This document shows, in pieces, positions 1 through 5,359 of a stretch of 5,359 nucleotides of DNA. The stretch covers positions 1-5,359 of the forward strand of contig CASFRQ010000223.1 of NCBI GenBank assembly GCA_949296785.1, in the 5' to 3' direction. Origin of the DNA: an uncultured Alphaproteobacteria bacterium (lineage in GTDB: Bacteria; Pseudomonadota; Alphaproteobacteria; CASFRQ01; SAAU01). The first letter of the stretch is position 1, and each line of letters starts with the position of its first letter. Made by a program: the position numbers and the translations under genes. Below the pieces are notes generated by a model. It saw nothing but the letters and a program-made list of their open reading frames with translations, made no database searches and was not told the DNA's origin.

Positions 1-239
1 AAAAAAATTACTTTTATTATACAGGCTTTCCCTCTGCAAAAAAAGCTTTTCCGCAATAATGTTCAGCGCCGTCGTCTTGCCCACCCATTGCCGCCATAAA
101 AAATCGTAATAGGTTCAAATTCAATTTCATAAATGCTATGCTGATTTAAAATGCCGAAAGGATAAAATGTGTTAAAGCAGGTCATACGAGTTTTTGGCGT
201 TTCAGCCTGAGCAAATGAAAATGATTTTAAATATATCAA
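1..239 (-). pseudogene. N-terminal part of an AAA/SMC-like P-loop ATPase, frameshifted in Walker A, running off the left edge
   Basis: Reading from a TTG at 239 gives about 52 residues resembling the start of stand-alone AAA ATPases related to the RecF/SMC ABC-type heads: an N-terminal strand (LKSFSF), a CFNTFYPFGI segment, then FEPITIFYGGNG leading into the P-loop. After the GGG codon at 84-86 only two bases (TG) stand where the variable Walker A codon belongs. The family pattern then resumes in another frame from 81 to the edge: GKTTALNIIAEKL followed by LQRESLYNKSNFF. Without correction the first frame stops at 63-65 after 58 residues. A single deleted base, for example from a TCG serine codon, explains this; the rest of the visible gene is otherwise coherent. 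It overlaps the WG-repeat stop codon by a TTGA junction and has its own Shine-Dalgarno, so it is the third gene of that operon. Either the inactivation is recent or the base is an assembly error. The family assignment is from recall. Confidence 0.7.
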
Positions 240-1807
240 AAATCTGCTCCCTCCTTATATTCGTAAATATCCGTATACGCGGTGTTTTTATTTTCATAAA
301 CAGCCAAGATTTTATTATCATCAATAAAACTGATATGTTTATATTTTATAGGAATAACGACTTGATTGTTTTTCGTTATGACTCCCCAAAAATCTTCATC
401 TTTATTTCCTGTCGCCGCTTCTATAAAAGGGCTTTTGGTTAAGTGAATAGCAAAATATTGAGGTTCTAACAAAGTATTTCCGTCAAAATCCTTTAGACCG
501 GCAAGATTATTCTGCCAATACACATACAGCTTTTCTTTTGTATAAAACTCCGCTTTTTGAACACAAGGAACAACCACTTTGCCATATTTATCCAAAAGCC
601 CGTCAAAATGTTCGCCGTTACGGGAAGATGAAACTTTAATATATTGATTATTATCCGTATAATAAACAAACGAATATCCGGGAAGAGATAAAATTTCGTT
701 TCCTTTTATATCTATTATCTTATATATTTTTTCCTTCAGGAGTTCATCGTACACCTGAACAGTAAAAGTGTCGTTATCATTAAAATGGATATCATAAAAT
801 TGAGGTTCAAATAAAACCCTGCCGTTTTTCAAATCATAAACGCCATACAACATATCACTGCCTTCTTCGGTATTTTCAGGCGTAATGTAAAATTCCAAAA
901 AGTCATTACATAAAATATAGCAATAATCTTCAAAAATAGGAGGCGTCAACCACTTTCCGTTTTTATCAGCTATCGCCCATTTGCCGGTTTTCCAATCCCC
1001 TATATGTACTTGATACAATTCATGTTTTTCATTATAATCATCTTTTAAAGACTGTATCTCATTATATTGACAAGGAATGATTTCTTTCCCTGATTTATCA
1101 ATAACGCCCCACAATTCTTCTTCTGTCCAATATTTACCATGATAATTTTCAGTAGTCCATTTTCCTTTACACACAATGGCCCTGTCATTGCTGAAATCAT
1201 ACGCATAAATATATTGAGGAGAAATAACCTCTTCCCCCTTTTCATTGATAAAACCCCAATACCCCGCAATATCTTCAAATTCAGAGAAATAAGCTAAATC
1301 TCCCTGCTTTAAGTCAAGCGTTGAAACTTTTGCCAAACCTTCGCAAAACATTTCTATCTTTGCATAATGAGTGTCTTTATCTTGTGTTTTGATAGGTATT
1401 TCCCGGCCTTTTTTATTTAATAAAACAAACTGTTCATTGCGTTTCGCAGCAATCAATTCCGTTTTATCAGCAAAATCGTCTGTTAAAATAAAGTCATAAT
1501 AAATATCATTATCAGGCAGAATATTCATATGATAATCAATCAGTTTATAACCTTTCCCTTTCATGTGCACGCAAAACAATCCATTATTTGTTTTATGAAG
1601 ATAACCAAAATTAAATTTTGTTAACCTTTTGCCTTCATACGAAAAAAATGAGGAAACGCCTTTGTAATTAAATACCTGACCGGACAATAACCCGGCCAAA
1701 ACCTTATTACCTTTATCCCATAAGCTGGCTTTTACCCTGCATAATTTAATGACTTCAATATCTTTATCTTTAAAAATCAGCCGATTAAAAATCTTGGTTT
1801 CGGGCAT
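236..1807 (-). CDS. WG-repeat protein, 523 residues
   Basis: Contains about eight WG-type repeats (PF14903 family pattern: hydrophobic-W/Y-G-hydrophobic, D/N-x-x-G, then a strand ending in P-x-x-Y/F). They begin near residues 183 (YWGFINEKGEEVISPQY), 232 (LWGVIDKSGKEIIPCQY), 276, 320 (LYGVYDLKNGR), 361, 402, 436 and 473 (FWGVITKNNQVVIPIKY). A weaker unit lies near 127. Residues 1-120 are strand-rich and do not show clear repeats. There is no signal peptide or membrane helix, so it is probably cytoplasmic. WG repeats are predicted to form beta-rich repeat folds likely used for binding; no enzymatic motif is visible. The ATG at 1807 follows AAAGGA by 8 bases. It is the middle gene of the left-hand operon, 12 bases after the CTCG-motif gene and overlapping the ATPase start. 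The family call is firm; the function is unknown. Confidence 0.9.
   Translation of the reverse strand: MPETKIFNRLIFKDKDIEVIKLCRVKASLWDKGNKVLAGLLSGQVFNYKGVSSFFSYEGKRLTKFNFGYLHKTNNGLFCVHMKGKGYKLIDYHMNILPDNDIYYDFILTDDFADKTELIAAKRNEQFVLLNKKGREIPIKTQDKDTHYAKIEMFCEGLAKVSTLDLKQGDLAYFSEFEDIAGYWGFINEKGEEVISPQYIYAYDFSNDRAIVCKGKWTTENYHGKYWTEEELWGVIDKSGKEIIPCQYNEIQSLKDDYNEKHELYQVHIGDWKTGKWAIADKNGKWLTPPIFEDYCYILCNDFLEFYITPENTEEGSDMLYGVYDLKNGRVLFEPQFYDIHFNDNDTFTVQVYDELLKEKIYKIIDIKGNEILSLPGYSFVYYTDNNQYIKVSSSRNGEHFDGLLDKYGKVVVPCVQKAEFYTKEKLYVYWQNNLAGLKDFDGNTLLEPQYFAIHLTKSPFIEAATGNKDEDFWGVITKNNQVVIPIKYKHISFIDDNKILAVYENKNTAYTDIYEYKEGADF
250..256 (-). promoter_or_regulatory. Ribosome binding site for the ATPase (supports the TTG start at 239)
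   Basis: The minus strand reads AAGGAGG, a full-strength Shine-Dalgarno, inside the last codons of the WG-repeat gene and 10 bases before TTG at 239. An in-frame TAA lies just upstream of it, so the ATPase frame cannot start earlier. The next in-frame ATG (183-185) has no comparable site. Confidence 0.6.
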
Positions 1808-1815
1808 TGTACAAA

Positions 1816-1821
1816 TCCTTT
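1816..1821 (-). promoter_or_regulatory. Ribosome binding site of the WG-repeat gene
   Basis: AAAGGA on the minus strand, 8 bases before ATG 1807. It overlaps the TAA stop (1820-1822) of the preceding gene, so termination and re-initiation occur at almost the same place. This suggests coupled translation of the two proteins. Confidence 0.6.
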
Positions 1822-2272
1822 ATCTATCCGGAGTATTTTTTAACTGCTCTATAAAATCTTCATATTGCTTGATATCAAATTCAAAACACAAACCGTAATC
1901 TTCCGTAAACCATATCTTATTAAACTCTTTCCAAACAATACTGTCTTTGGTAAGAATAACCCTTGCCTCCACGCTGTCGCATCCGGCTATCCCGCAGGTA
2001 CAGCAAACAACCTTTGCTTTTTCTTCCCCATAACTTAAACGGGCCTCTTGAAGATATTCTAACAACTCAGAAGGTATTAAATGAATATAATCACCGGGGG
2101 AACTTTTCATTTTTAATTTTTTATATATTTCCCTTTCTGCTTCAGCAATATATTCTAAAATATCTTTGCCGTTTATAATGATTTTACAACGATTGTAAGT
2201 TATTTCCCCGGGGAAATTTTCAACCTCATTATTAACAACCTCCAATTTAATCGTATCAAACTTCTTTGTCAT
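1820..2272 (-). CDS. 150-residue protein with a CTCGxxGC motif, function unknown
   Basis: The C-terminal half has a pattern I recall from uncharacterised bacterial proteins, especially actinobacterial ones: a hydrophobic strand, CTCGxxGC (here C91, C93 and C98, with an extra C90), a strand reading EARV, a turn, then xVxWxxF (residues 113-117), an aromatic Y/F-G stretch and a closing FDxxQYxxxxxxL helix (residues 132-144). The N-terminal half (1-80) has strands followed by charged helices (DILEYIAEAEREIYKKL, then residues 68-78). Three or four clustered cysteines could bind a metal, but no fourth distant ligand is obvious. There is no signal peptide, and the reduced-type cysteine cluster fits a cytoplasmic protein. 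ATG 2272 follows GAGGA closely (3 bases), a short but usable spacing. It is the first gene of the operon with the WG protein. An immunity-like or adaptor role is only a guess. Confidence 0.8.
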   Translation of the reverse strand: MTKKFDTIKLEVVNNEVENFPGEITYNRCKIIINGKDILEYIAEAEREIYKKLKMKSSPGDYIHLIPSELLEYLQEARLSYGEEKAKVVCCTCGIAGCDSVEARVILTKDSIVWKEFNKIWFTEDYGLCFEFDIKQYEDFIEQLKNTPDR

Positions 2273-2300
2273 TATTCCTCACTTATACCCGTTTTTGTTG

Positions 2301-2328
2301 ATTTTAGAGAATTAAATTTATTTTTCAA
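2301..2328 (-). promoter_or_regulatory. Sigma70-type promoter for the left-hand operon
   Basis: The minus strand shows a -35 element TTGAAA (2323-2328), a 16-base spacer and a -10 element TAAAAT (2301-2306), each matching five of six consensus bases. The -10 lies about 28 bases before ATG 2272, giving a short leader of about 20 bases. The position directly before the first gene and after a terminator supports it; AT-richness raises the chance of coincidental matches. Confidence 0.5.
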
Positions 2329-2329
2329 T

Positions 2330-2344
2330 ACAATAATTTATTGT
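2330..2344. repeat. 15-base palindrome next to the -35 element, possible operator
   Basis: ACAATAA-T-TTATTGT is a perfect odd-centred palindrome with 7-base arms. It ends one base upstream of the -35 element of the left-hand promoter, a typical position for a dimeric regulator site. All arm bases but two are A/T, so chance is a real possibility. Confidence 0.3.
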
Positions 2345-2488
2345 TATGATAAAGAAAAACTGACACAAATCCGAACAGCTCAATTCAAAGCGGAAAAAGT
2401 AAAGAAAACAGACTGCATTTACCTTACACTTTCTCTATTATGGCTAACCCTTTTTACAAATCCTCCTCAGGCATTTATAATCATCATA
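2345..2488. other. Intergenic stretch with no recognised feature
   Basis: Neither strand shows a gene here. A minus-strand AGGAGG near 2462-2467 is followed only by a stop, and short ATG-led frames end within a few codons. Read as leader or spacer between the terminator and the left-hand operon promoter. Confidence 0.4.
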
Positions 2489-2519
2489 AAAAATCCCAAG
2501 GAATTTCCTTGGGATTTTT
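2489..2519 (-). terminator. Strong intrinsic terminator, symmetrical, reading best on the minus strand
   Basis: A perfect palindrome centred on 2504 with 15-base arms; the core stem is AATCCCAAGG pairing with CCTTGGGATT around a five-base loop. On the minus strand the stem runs into six Ts, and on the plus strand into five, so it can work in both directions. It lies about 45 bases after the stop of the autotransporter remnant and was probably that gene's terminator. It now ends transcription from the DUF805-LprI operon, and it insulates the next operon. No plus-strand gene needs it. Confidence 0.8.
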
Positions 2520-2563
2520 CTTTCAGCCTACCATGAAGCAACACGGAAATTATGCTTCCTTAC

Positions 2564-2821
2564 TTAAAAAGCGTAGTTCAAACCGGCGGAAACCGAAACA
2601 TTGGAATATCCGCTGCCAAAAGTGTAGTCGGAACGGATAAAAGCCGTCCATTTTTCCGCCACTTCCAGCCTGAAGCCGGCTTCCATTTTTCCTAATGTCT
2701 GATTTTCCGGCATTTTAACTAAAAAATATCGGTCAAGAACATTGTTGTCAAAATAAAAGATTAGTTCAATGCCAGGTTGGAAATAAAGGTTATTTTTAAA
2801 GGAGTTGAAACAGACATCAAC
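2564..2821 (-). pseudogene. C-terminal remnant of an autotransporter beta-barrel
   Basis: An open frame of 85 codons ending at TAA 2564-2566 encodes alternating amphipathic strands typical of the last part of the type V secretion barrel (PF03797): NLYFQPGIELIFYFDN, then MEAGFRLEVAEKWTAFIRSDYT, a glycine-serine turn, and a final strand VSVSAGLNYAF ending in the C-terminal phenylalanine recognised by the BAM complex. A complete barrel needs about 250-300 residues plus a passenger and signal peptide. Here the frame is closed upstream by TAG at 2822-2824 and has no start codon near its 5' end, so only about the last four strands remain. The fragment follows the LprI-like gene by 63 bases on the same strand and precedes a strong terminator. 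I could not recover earlier barrel sequence in other frames upstream, so the 5' part appears deleted, not merely frameshifted. Confidence 0.7.
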
Positions 2822-2827
2822 CTATAA

Positions 2828-2845
2828 GGCCGCCTGAAATCGGCC
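2828..2845 (+). repeat. Short GC-rich inverted repeat followed by a T-rich tract
   Basis: GGCCG and CGGCC flank an 8-base loop in otherwise AT-rich DNA; on the plus strand AATATTTTTTATTT follows. This looks like a weak terminator in the plus direction, but no plus-strand gene precedes it. It sits at the junction between the LprI-like gene and the autotransporter remnant. Confidence 0.3.
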
Positions 2846-2884
2846 AATATTTTTTATTTATTCGTCAAAAAGCCTAAATCATTA

Positions 2885-3997
2885 TTATCGGAAATTTTTA
2901 AAAACAACCCCTTCGGTATGAAATTTTTTCTGTCTTTCAACCCATTCTTTTATCCCTTGAGGAAGAATATATTTTTTATCCTTTTGTGTATAAACGGCAA
3001 CTTTCCCTTCCCATTTTTGACAAGAAGACACAAAGGCCAGCCAAATCCCCTCTTCATCCATCAAAAAAACGGATTCATCTATGGTATAAAGCCCGGGGAC
3101 ACCGTATAGAGCGAAAAAGCACCCCTCACATTCCTTTAAAGAAACATCCGACAGGGAAACAGTAAAAGCTTCATAATCTTCTTTCCCCATAGACCGACGC
3201 AGATAGTCATCCATTAAAACCAGGTCGGTCGGGTAAACGACAGATTCTCTTTTTGATGAAAAATAGCCGTACAAATCAAACGGACCATTAGTTTCTTTTT
3301 CATAAGCTTCTTTCAAAGAATTTGTATAAAATTGCCACAGGCATTCTTCATCCCCGCCGCAATTGTCTCTTTTTAAAAACCACTTCTTGGTTTTTACAGA
3401 AGGATAATTCCGAAAAATTTCCATATTAGCTTTTGCCAGCTTTTCCGTCGTACAAATTGTTGTTTCCGTCACCGTTTTAGAGGCCTTTTTACAATCAAAG
3501 CCTGTTTCATAATACACAGGGGTTCTTGCATTCTCATATTTTCCCGTAAAAACGCCGCGCATACCGCAAAGATACCTTTGAGCATTATCATTGGCGGAAA
3601 TATTGATAACACCGACCTCTTCATTAAGAACCATTGAAATTTTTAATATATTCTTATCATCCTCTTCATCCAAATAAAAAACACTTAAATAAGATGCCGT
3701 ATTTCCGTTCAGAGTGATTTCCCCTTCCGCATCGCAAGTATGCATGCCATGAATAGTGCTCATCCGAAAAAAACATTTTTCATGACTGCAGTTTTCTATT
3801 TTCAAATCACCTACAACCTGCTTATGCTCAACATACCGCCAACGTCCTTCCCAAGGGGAAGCTGTAGCGATGGAAGAAGAACTTCCCTTTGAAAGAAAAT
3901 CTCCTTGAGAAAAAGCATTATCTATACCGCAAGATAAACATAATGAAGAAGATAGAACAAGTAAAGCAGCTTCAAAAATAAAAGATTTATTTCTCAT
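2885..3997 (-). CDS. Exported LprI-like (DUF1311) protein, 370 residues
   Basis: Residues 1-30 form a signal sequence (hydrophobic core about 11-22). It may be lipidated at C23 (CLSC is an imperfect lipobox) or cut by signal peptidase I near AFS-Q. Residues 49-160 form a beta-rich domain starting WEGRWRY and ending CGMRGVFTGKY, which commonly precedes the LprI module. Residues 167-233 are the LprI/DUF1311 domain (PF07007) with its four cysteines: FDC (169), TIC (182), WFLKRDNC (213) and ECL (219). Residues 255-355 match the tail seen in longer relatives (VPGLYTIDES, EGIWLAF, LPQGIKEWVER). The name comes from a mycobacterial lysozyme inhibitor; that activity cannot be assumed here. Further cysteines (70, 75, 88, 144, 290, 293, 326) suit disulfides in the periplasm. 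The start overlaps the upstream stop by 11 bases, implying coupled translation. The gene ends in three consecutive stops (TAA TAA TGA). Confidence 0.85.
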   Translation of the reverse strand: MRNKSFIFEAALLVLSSSLCLSCGIDNAFSQGDFLSKGSSSSIATASPWEGRWRYVEHKQVVGDLKIENCSHEKCFFRMSTIHGMHTCDAEGEITLNGNTASYLSVFYLDEEDDKNILKISMVLNEEVGVINISANDNAQRYLCGMRGVFTGKYENARTPVYYETGFDCKKASKTVTETTICTTEKLAKANMEIFRNYPSVKTKKWFLKRDNCGGDEECLWQFYTNSLKEAYEKETNGPFDLYGYFSSKRESVVYPTDLVLMDDYLRRSMGKEDYEAFTVSLSDVSLKECEGCFFALYGVPGLYTIDESVFLMDEEGIWLAFVSSCQKWEGKVAVYTQKDKKYILPQGIKEWVERQKKFHTEGVVFKNFR

Positions 3998-5207
3998 TTT
4001 TCCATTCTCTATTCAAATAATCTTCTCTTTTAAATTTCATTCGCTGCAGAGGTGAATATTTTTTCGCATAATCCAGGATATACCTGAAAAAACAGTCATG
4101 CGAAAGGTATGCCTCATAGTTTTCATCAAATAGTTCACAAGTCTCTTTTAAAGAAAGCTTTGAAAAATATTCGTCTTTCCAAGGGATATCCTCTGCGTCA
4201 ACACCTTTTTCATCCGCCAGTTTGGATAAAATTAACCCTTTGCGCATATTATTGAAATACTCTCCCATAAAAAGCATCACAGACTCATCTTCCTCAAACC
4301 TTTTATATTTGTAAAAATCTTCAATGTTTTCATGATACACCGGATAAATCCCTTTTAAATAAGACCTGTTGACAAGAGTCAGTTGATCTTGTTCCGCAAT
4401 GGAAATTTCCTTTTCAAATTTTTTAGCAAAAGCCTGAGGATAATATTTCATTTCATATCCCTGAGTCCTGCAAAAATCCGAATAAAAATATTTATTACGT
4501 TCAATAGTCCCTATCGCCAGCCCTAAACGAAATGCCGGGCGGTTCGTCTCAGGGAAAAAATCTCCAAGCTTATCCAAAACCACAAACATAAACACGGTAA
4601 AAACGATAAAAGACAAAAGCGGCCACCTGAACAAAAAAGAATTTTTTACCTCTTTTACCGCTTTTTCTTCCGTCTTTATTTTTTCTTTTTCCTCTGTCCT
4701 CGTTTCTTGTTTTTCCAGCCGTTCAATTTCATAGAACTCTTCGTCCTCCCGTATTTCTTCGCCTTTTTTCTCACCCGTGAAAACGGATTTATCAGATGGA
4801 CGCAGCAATAAAATCAAATGGACCAAAACACACATTGCCACACAGATATACAGAACATTCTTCAAAACCGGGGAAAACTCCAAATCCTGTCCCGCAGTCA
4901 CTTCAACAAGAAAGATCAAAGTCAAAACAGGAATAAAATACAAAGTTCCAGAACTACCGAAAGAACGGCATCTTTTTTGTATCAGCGCCATCCAGCAGTA
5001 AAACCTGAAAAATACGGACAAAAGAAGAATGAGAAAAGGATTAAGAGGCTTTAAAAAATACAATATGTAAAGAAATCCGGTTAATAAAATTAATCCGGTC
5101 AAAAACTGCATACGGCCGATTTTTCCTTTATAAGAAAAAAAGAACGCGAAAATATTTCCTGAAAAAAAAGAATTATCTGTTTTTTTTAGAGTTTTTTCAG
5201 TAGACAT
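3987..5207 (-). CDS. DUF805-like membrane protein with a large unrecognised C-terminal domain, 406 residues
   Basis: Residues 22-140 match DUF805 (PF05656): FFSYKGKIGRMQF at the start, helices near 33-50 and 57-75, the basic QKRCRSFGSSG loop corresponding to the family's KRLHDRGKSGW, helices near 89-103 and 117-135, then LLLRPSDK. DUF805 proteins usually end here, at about 120-150 residues. This one continues with a highly charged, probably coiled-coil linker (about 145-190), a fifth helix (195-212, FRWPLLSFIVFTVFMFVVL) and a helical soluble region (213-406) that I do not recognise. With the N-terminus inside, the linker is cytoplasmic and residues 213-406 are periplasmic. I chose ATG 5207 because AAAGGG lies 6 bases before it; a TTG at 5237 would add 10 residues without a good site. 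It is the first gene of the operon with the LprI-like protein. The DUF805 function is unknown. Confidence 0.8.
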   Translation of the reverse strand: MSTEKTLKKTDNSFFSGNIFAFFFSYKGKIGRMQFLTGLILLTGFLYILYFLKPLNPFLILLLSVFFRFYCWMALIQKRCRSFGSSGTLYFIPVLTLIFLVEVTAGQDLEFSPVLKNVLYICVAMCVLVHLILLLRPSDKSVFTGEKKGEEIREDEEFYEIERLEKQETRTEEKEKIKTEEKAVKEVKNSFLFRWPLLSFIVFTVFMFVVLDKLGDFFPETNRPAFRLGLAIGTIERNKYFYSDFCRTQGYEMKYYPQAFAKKFEKEISIAEQDQLTLVNRSYLKGIYPVYHENIEDFYKYKRFEEDESVMLFMGEYFNNMRKGLILSKLADEKGVDAEDIPWKDEYFSKLSLKETCELFDENYEAYLSHDCFFRYILDYAKKYSPLQRMKFKREDYLNREWKNEK

Positions 5208-5213
5208 AATATT

Positions 5214-5219
5214 CCCTTT
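5214..5219 (-). promoter_or_regulatory. Ribosome binding site deciding the DUF805 gene start
   Basis: AAAGGG on the minus strand, 6 bases before ATG 5207. It lies downstream of the alternative TTG at 5237, so it can only serve the ATG, which favours the 406-residue product. Confidence 0.6.
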
Positions 5220-5280
5220 ACAAATTTTACAAAACAAAAGCTGTCTTTTCTGATGACGAAGAGCGCCTCCGCCTTACATC

Positions 5281-5316
5281 TGAGTTTTACCGCTTAAATG
5301 TATTTATTCAAACTCA
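5281..5316. repeat. Spaced 7-base inverted repeat upstream of the DUF805-LprI operon
   Basis: TGAGTTT (5281-5287) and its exact complement AAACTCA (5310-5316) are separated by 22 bases. A possible minus-strand promoter (TTGAAT 5306-5311, 16-base spacer, TAAAAC 5284-5289) lies within it, so it could be an operator or a leader hairpin. The match is short and may be chance. Confidence 0.25.
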
Positions 5317-5324
5317 TGATTGTT

Positions 5325-5353
5325 ATTTTATATATCCTTTTGTCGTAAAGCAA
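5325..5353 (-). promoter_or_regulatory. Candidate promoter for the DUF805-LprI operon
   Basis: The minus strand shows TTGCTT (5348-5353), a 17-base spacer and TAAAAT (5325-5330). The -10 is good and the -35 matches only TTG. It would give a leader of about 110 bases. The gene upstream lies outside the window, so the operon could also begin further right. The stretch 5208-5280 holds a small GC-richer patch and no gene I can support. Confidence 0.3.
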
Positions 5354-5359
5354 TAAAAT

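Noticed and set aside
28..51. A second frameshift in the ATPase fragment at the seven-A run (38-44).
   Set aside because: Counting the run exactly shows that AEKLF and LQRESLYNKSNFF are in the same phase, so only the Walker A lesion remains.
2440..2640. A 66-codon plus-strand open frame spanning the terminator.
   Set aside because: It runs through the terminator hairpin and lies antisense to the autotransporter remnant, which has clear protein signatures. No ribosome site or recognisable product.
2827..2838. AGGCCGCCTGAA on the plus strand resembles the 12-base DNA uptake sequences of Neisseriaceae (one base from known dialects).
   Set aside because: It occurs once in the window, and the AT-rich composition and gene content do not point to Neisseriaceae. 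A single near-match is best taken as coincidence unless the genome shows many copies.
4777..5054. Two plus-strand open frames of 74 and 78 codons inside the DUF805 gene.
   Set aside because: They are antisense to the membrane-helix coding part, have no family pattern, and their composition (many Q, N, K, T) is what the complement of hydrophobic codons gives.
5222..5240. AAAAG-CTGT-CTTTT mini-hairpin just before the DUF805 start as a terminator or attenuator.
   Set aside because: A five-pair, mostly A/T stem is too weak to terminate, and such matches are frequent in sequence of this composition.
5294..5359. A minus-strand frame open from the right edge to TAA, possibly the tail of an upstream gene.
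   Set aside because: Only 21 codons with no recognisable motif, in AT-rich DNA that also contains promoter-like elements; it cannot be supported as coding.

Overview
AT-rich window (roughly a third G+C by eye) in which every supportable gene lies on the minus strand. The organism looks like a low-GC Gram-negative bacterium. It carries a remnant of an outer-membrane autotransporter barrel, an exported cysteine-rich LprI/DUF1311-type protein and a DUF805 membrane protein, a combination most familiar from Proteobacteria. A host-associated alphaproteobacterium is one guess, but nothing here fixes the taxon.

In the direction of transcription (right to left) there are two gene groups. The right-hand group is a two-gene operon. 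A 406-residue membrane protein has an N-terminal DUF805-like four-helix module, a charged cytoplasmic linker, a fifth membrane helix and a C-terminal domain of about 190 residues that I do not recognise. Its stop codon lies inside the start of a 370-residue exported protein with the three-part layout of LprI-type (DUF1311) proteins. The membrane topology puts the unknown domain of the first protein and the whole second protein on the same side of the inner membrane, so they may work together in the envelope.

Between the groups (about 2273-2884) there is no intact gene. This stretch holds the last 85 codons of an autotransporter beta-barrel with no start codon (2564-2821), a strong terminator hairpin just after it (2489-2519), and a promoter with an adjoining palindrome that serves the left-hand group.

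The left-hand group starts from that promoter. It encodes a 150-residue protein with a CTCGxxGC cysteine motif, then, 12 bases later, a 523-residue protein made largely of WG repeats, then, through a TTGA stop/start overlap, a P-loop ATPase of the SMC/RecF-like AAA type. The ATPase gene runs off the left edge and has a one-base deletion exactly inside its Walker A motif, so it is broken at the ATP-binding loop (or the base is an assembly error). The main items of interest are this broken ATPase, the small-protein/WG/ATPase cassette, the DUF805-LprI pair and the autotransporter remnant. I found no RNA gene, CRISPR array or insertion sequence.
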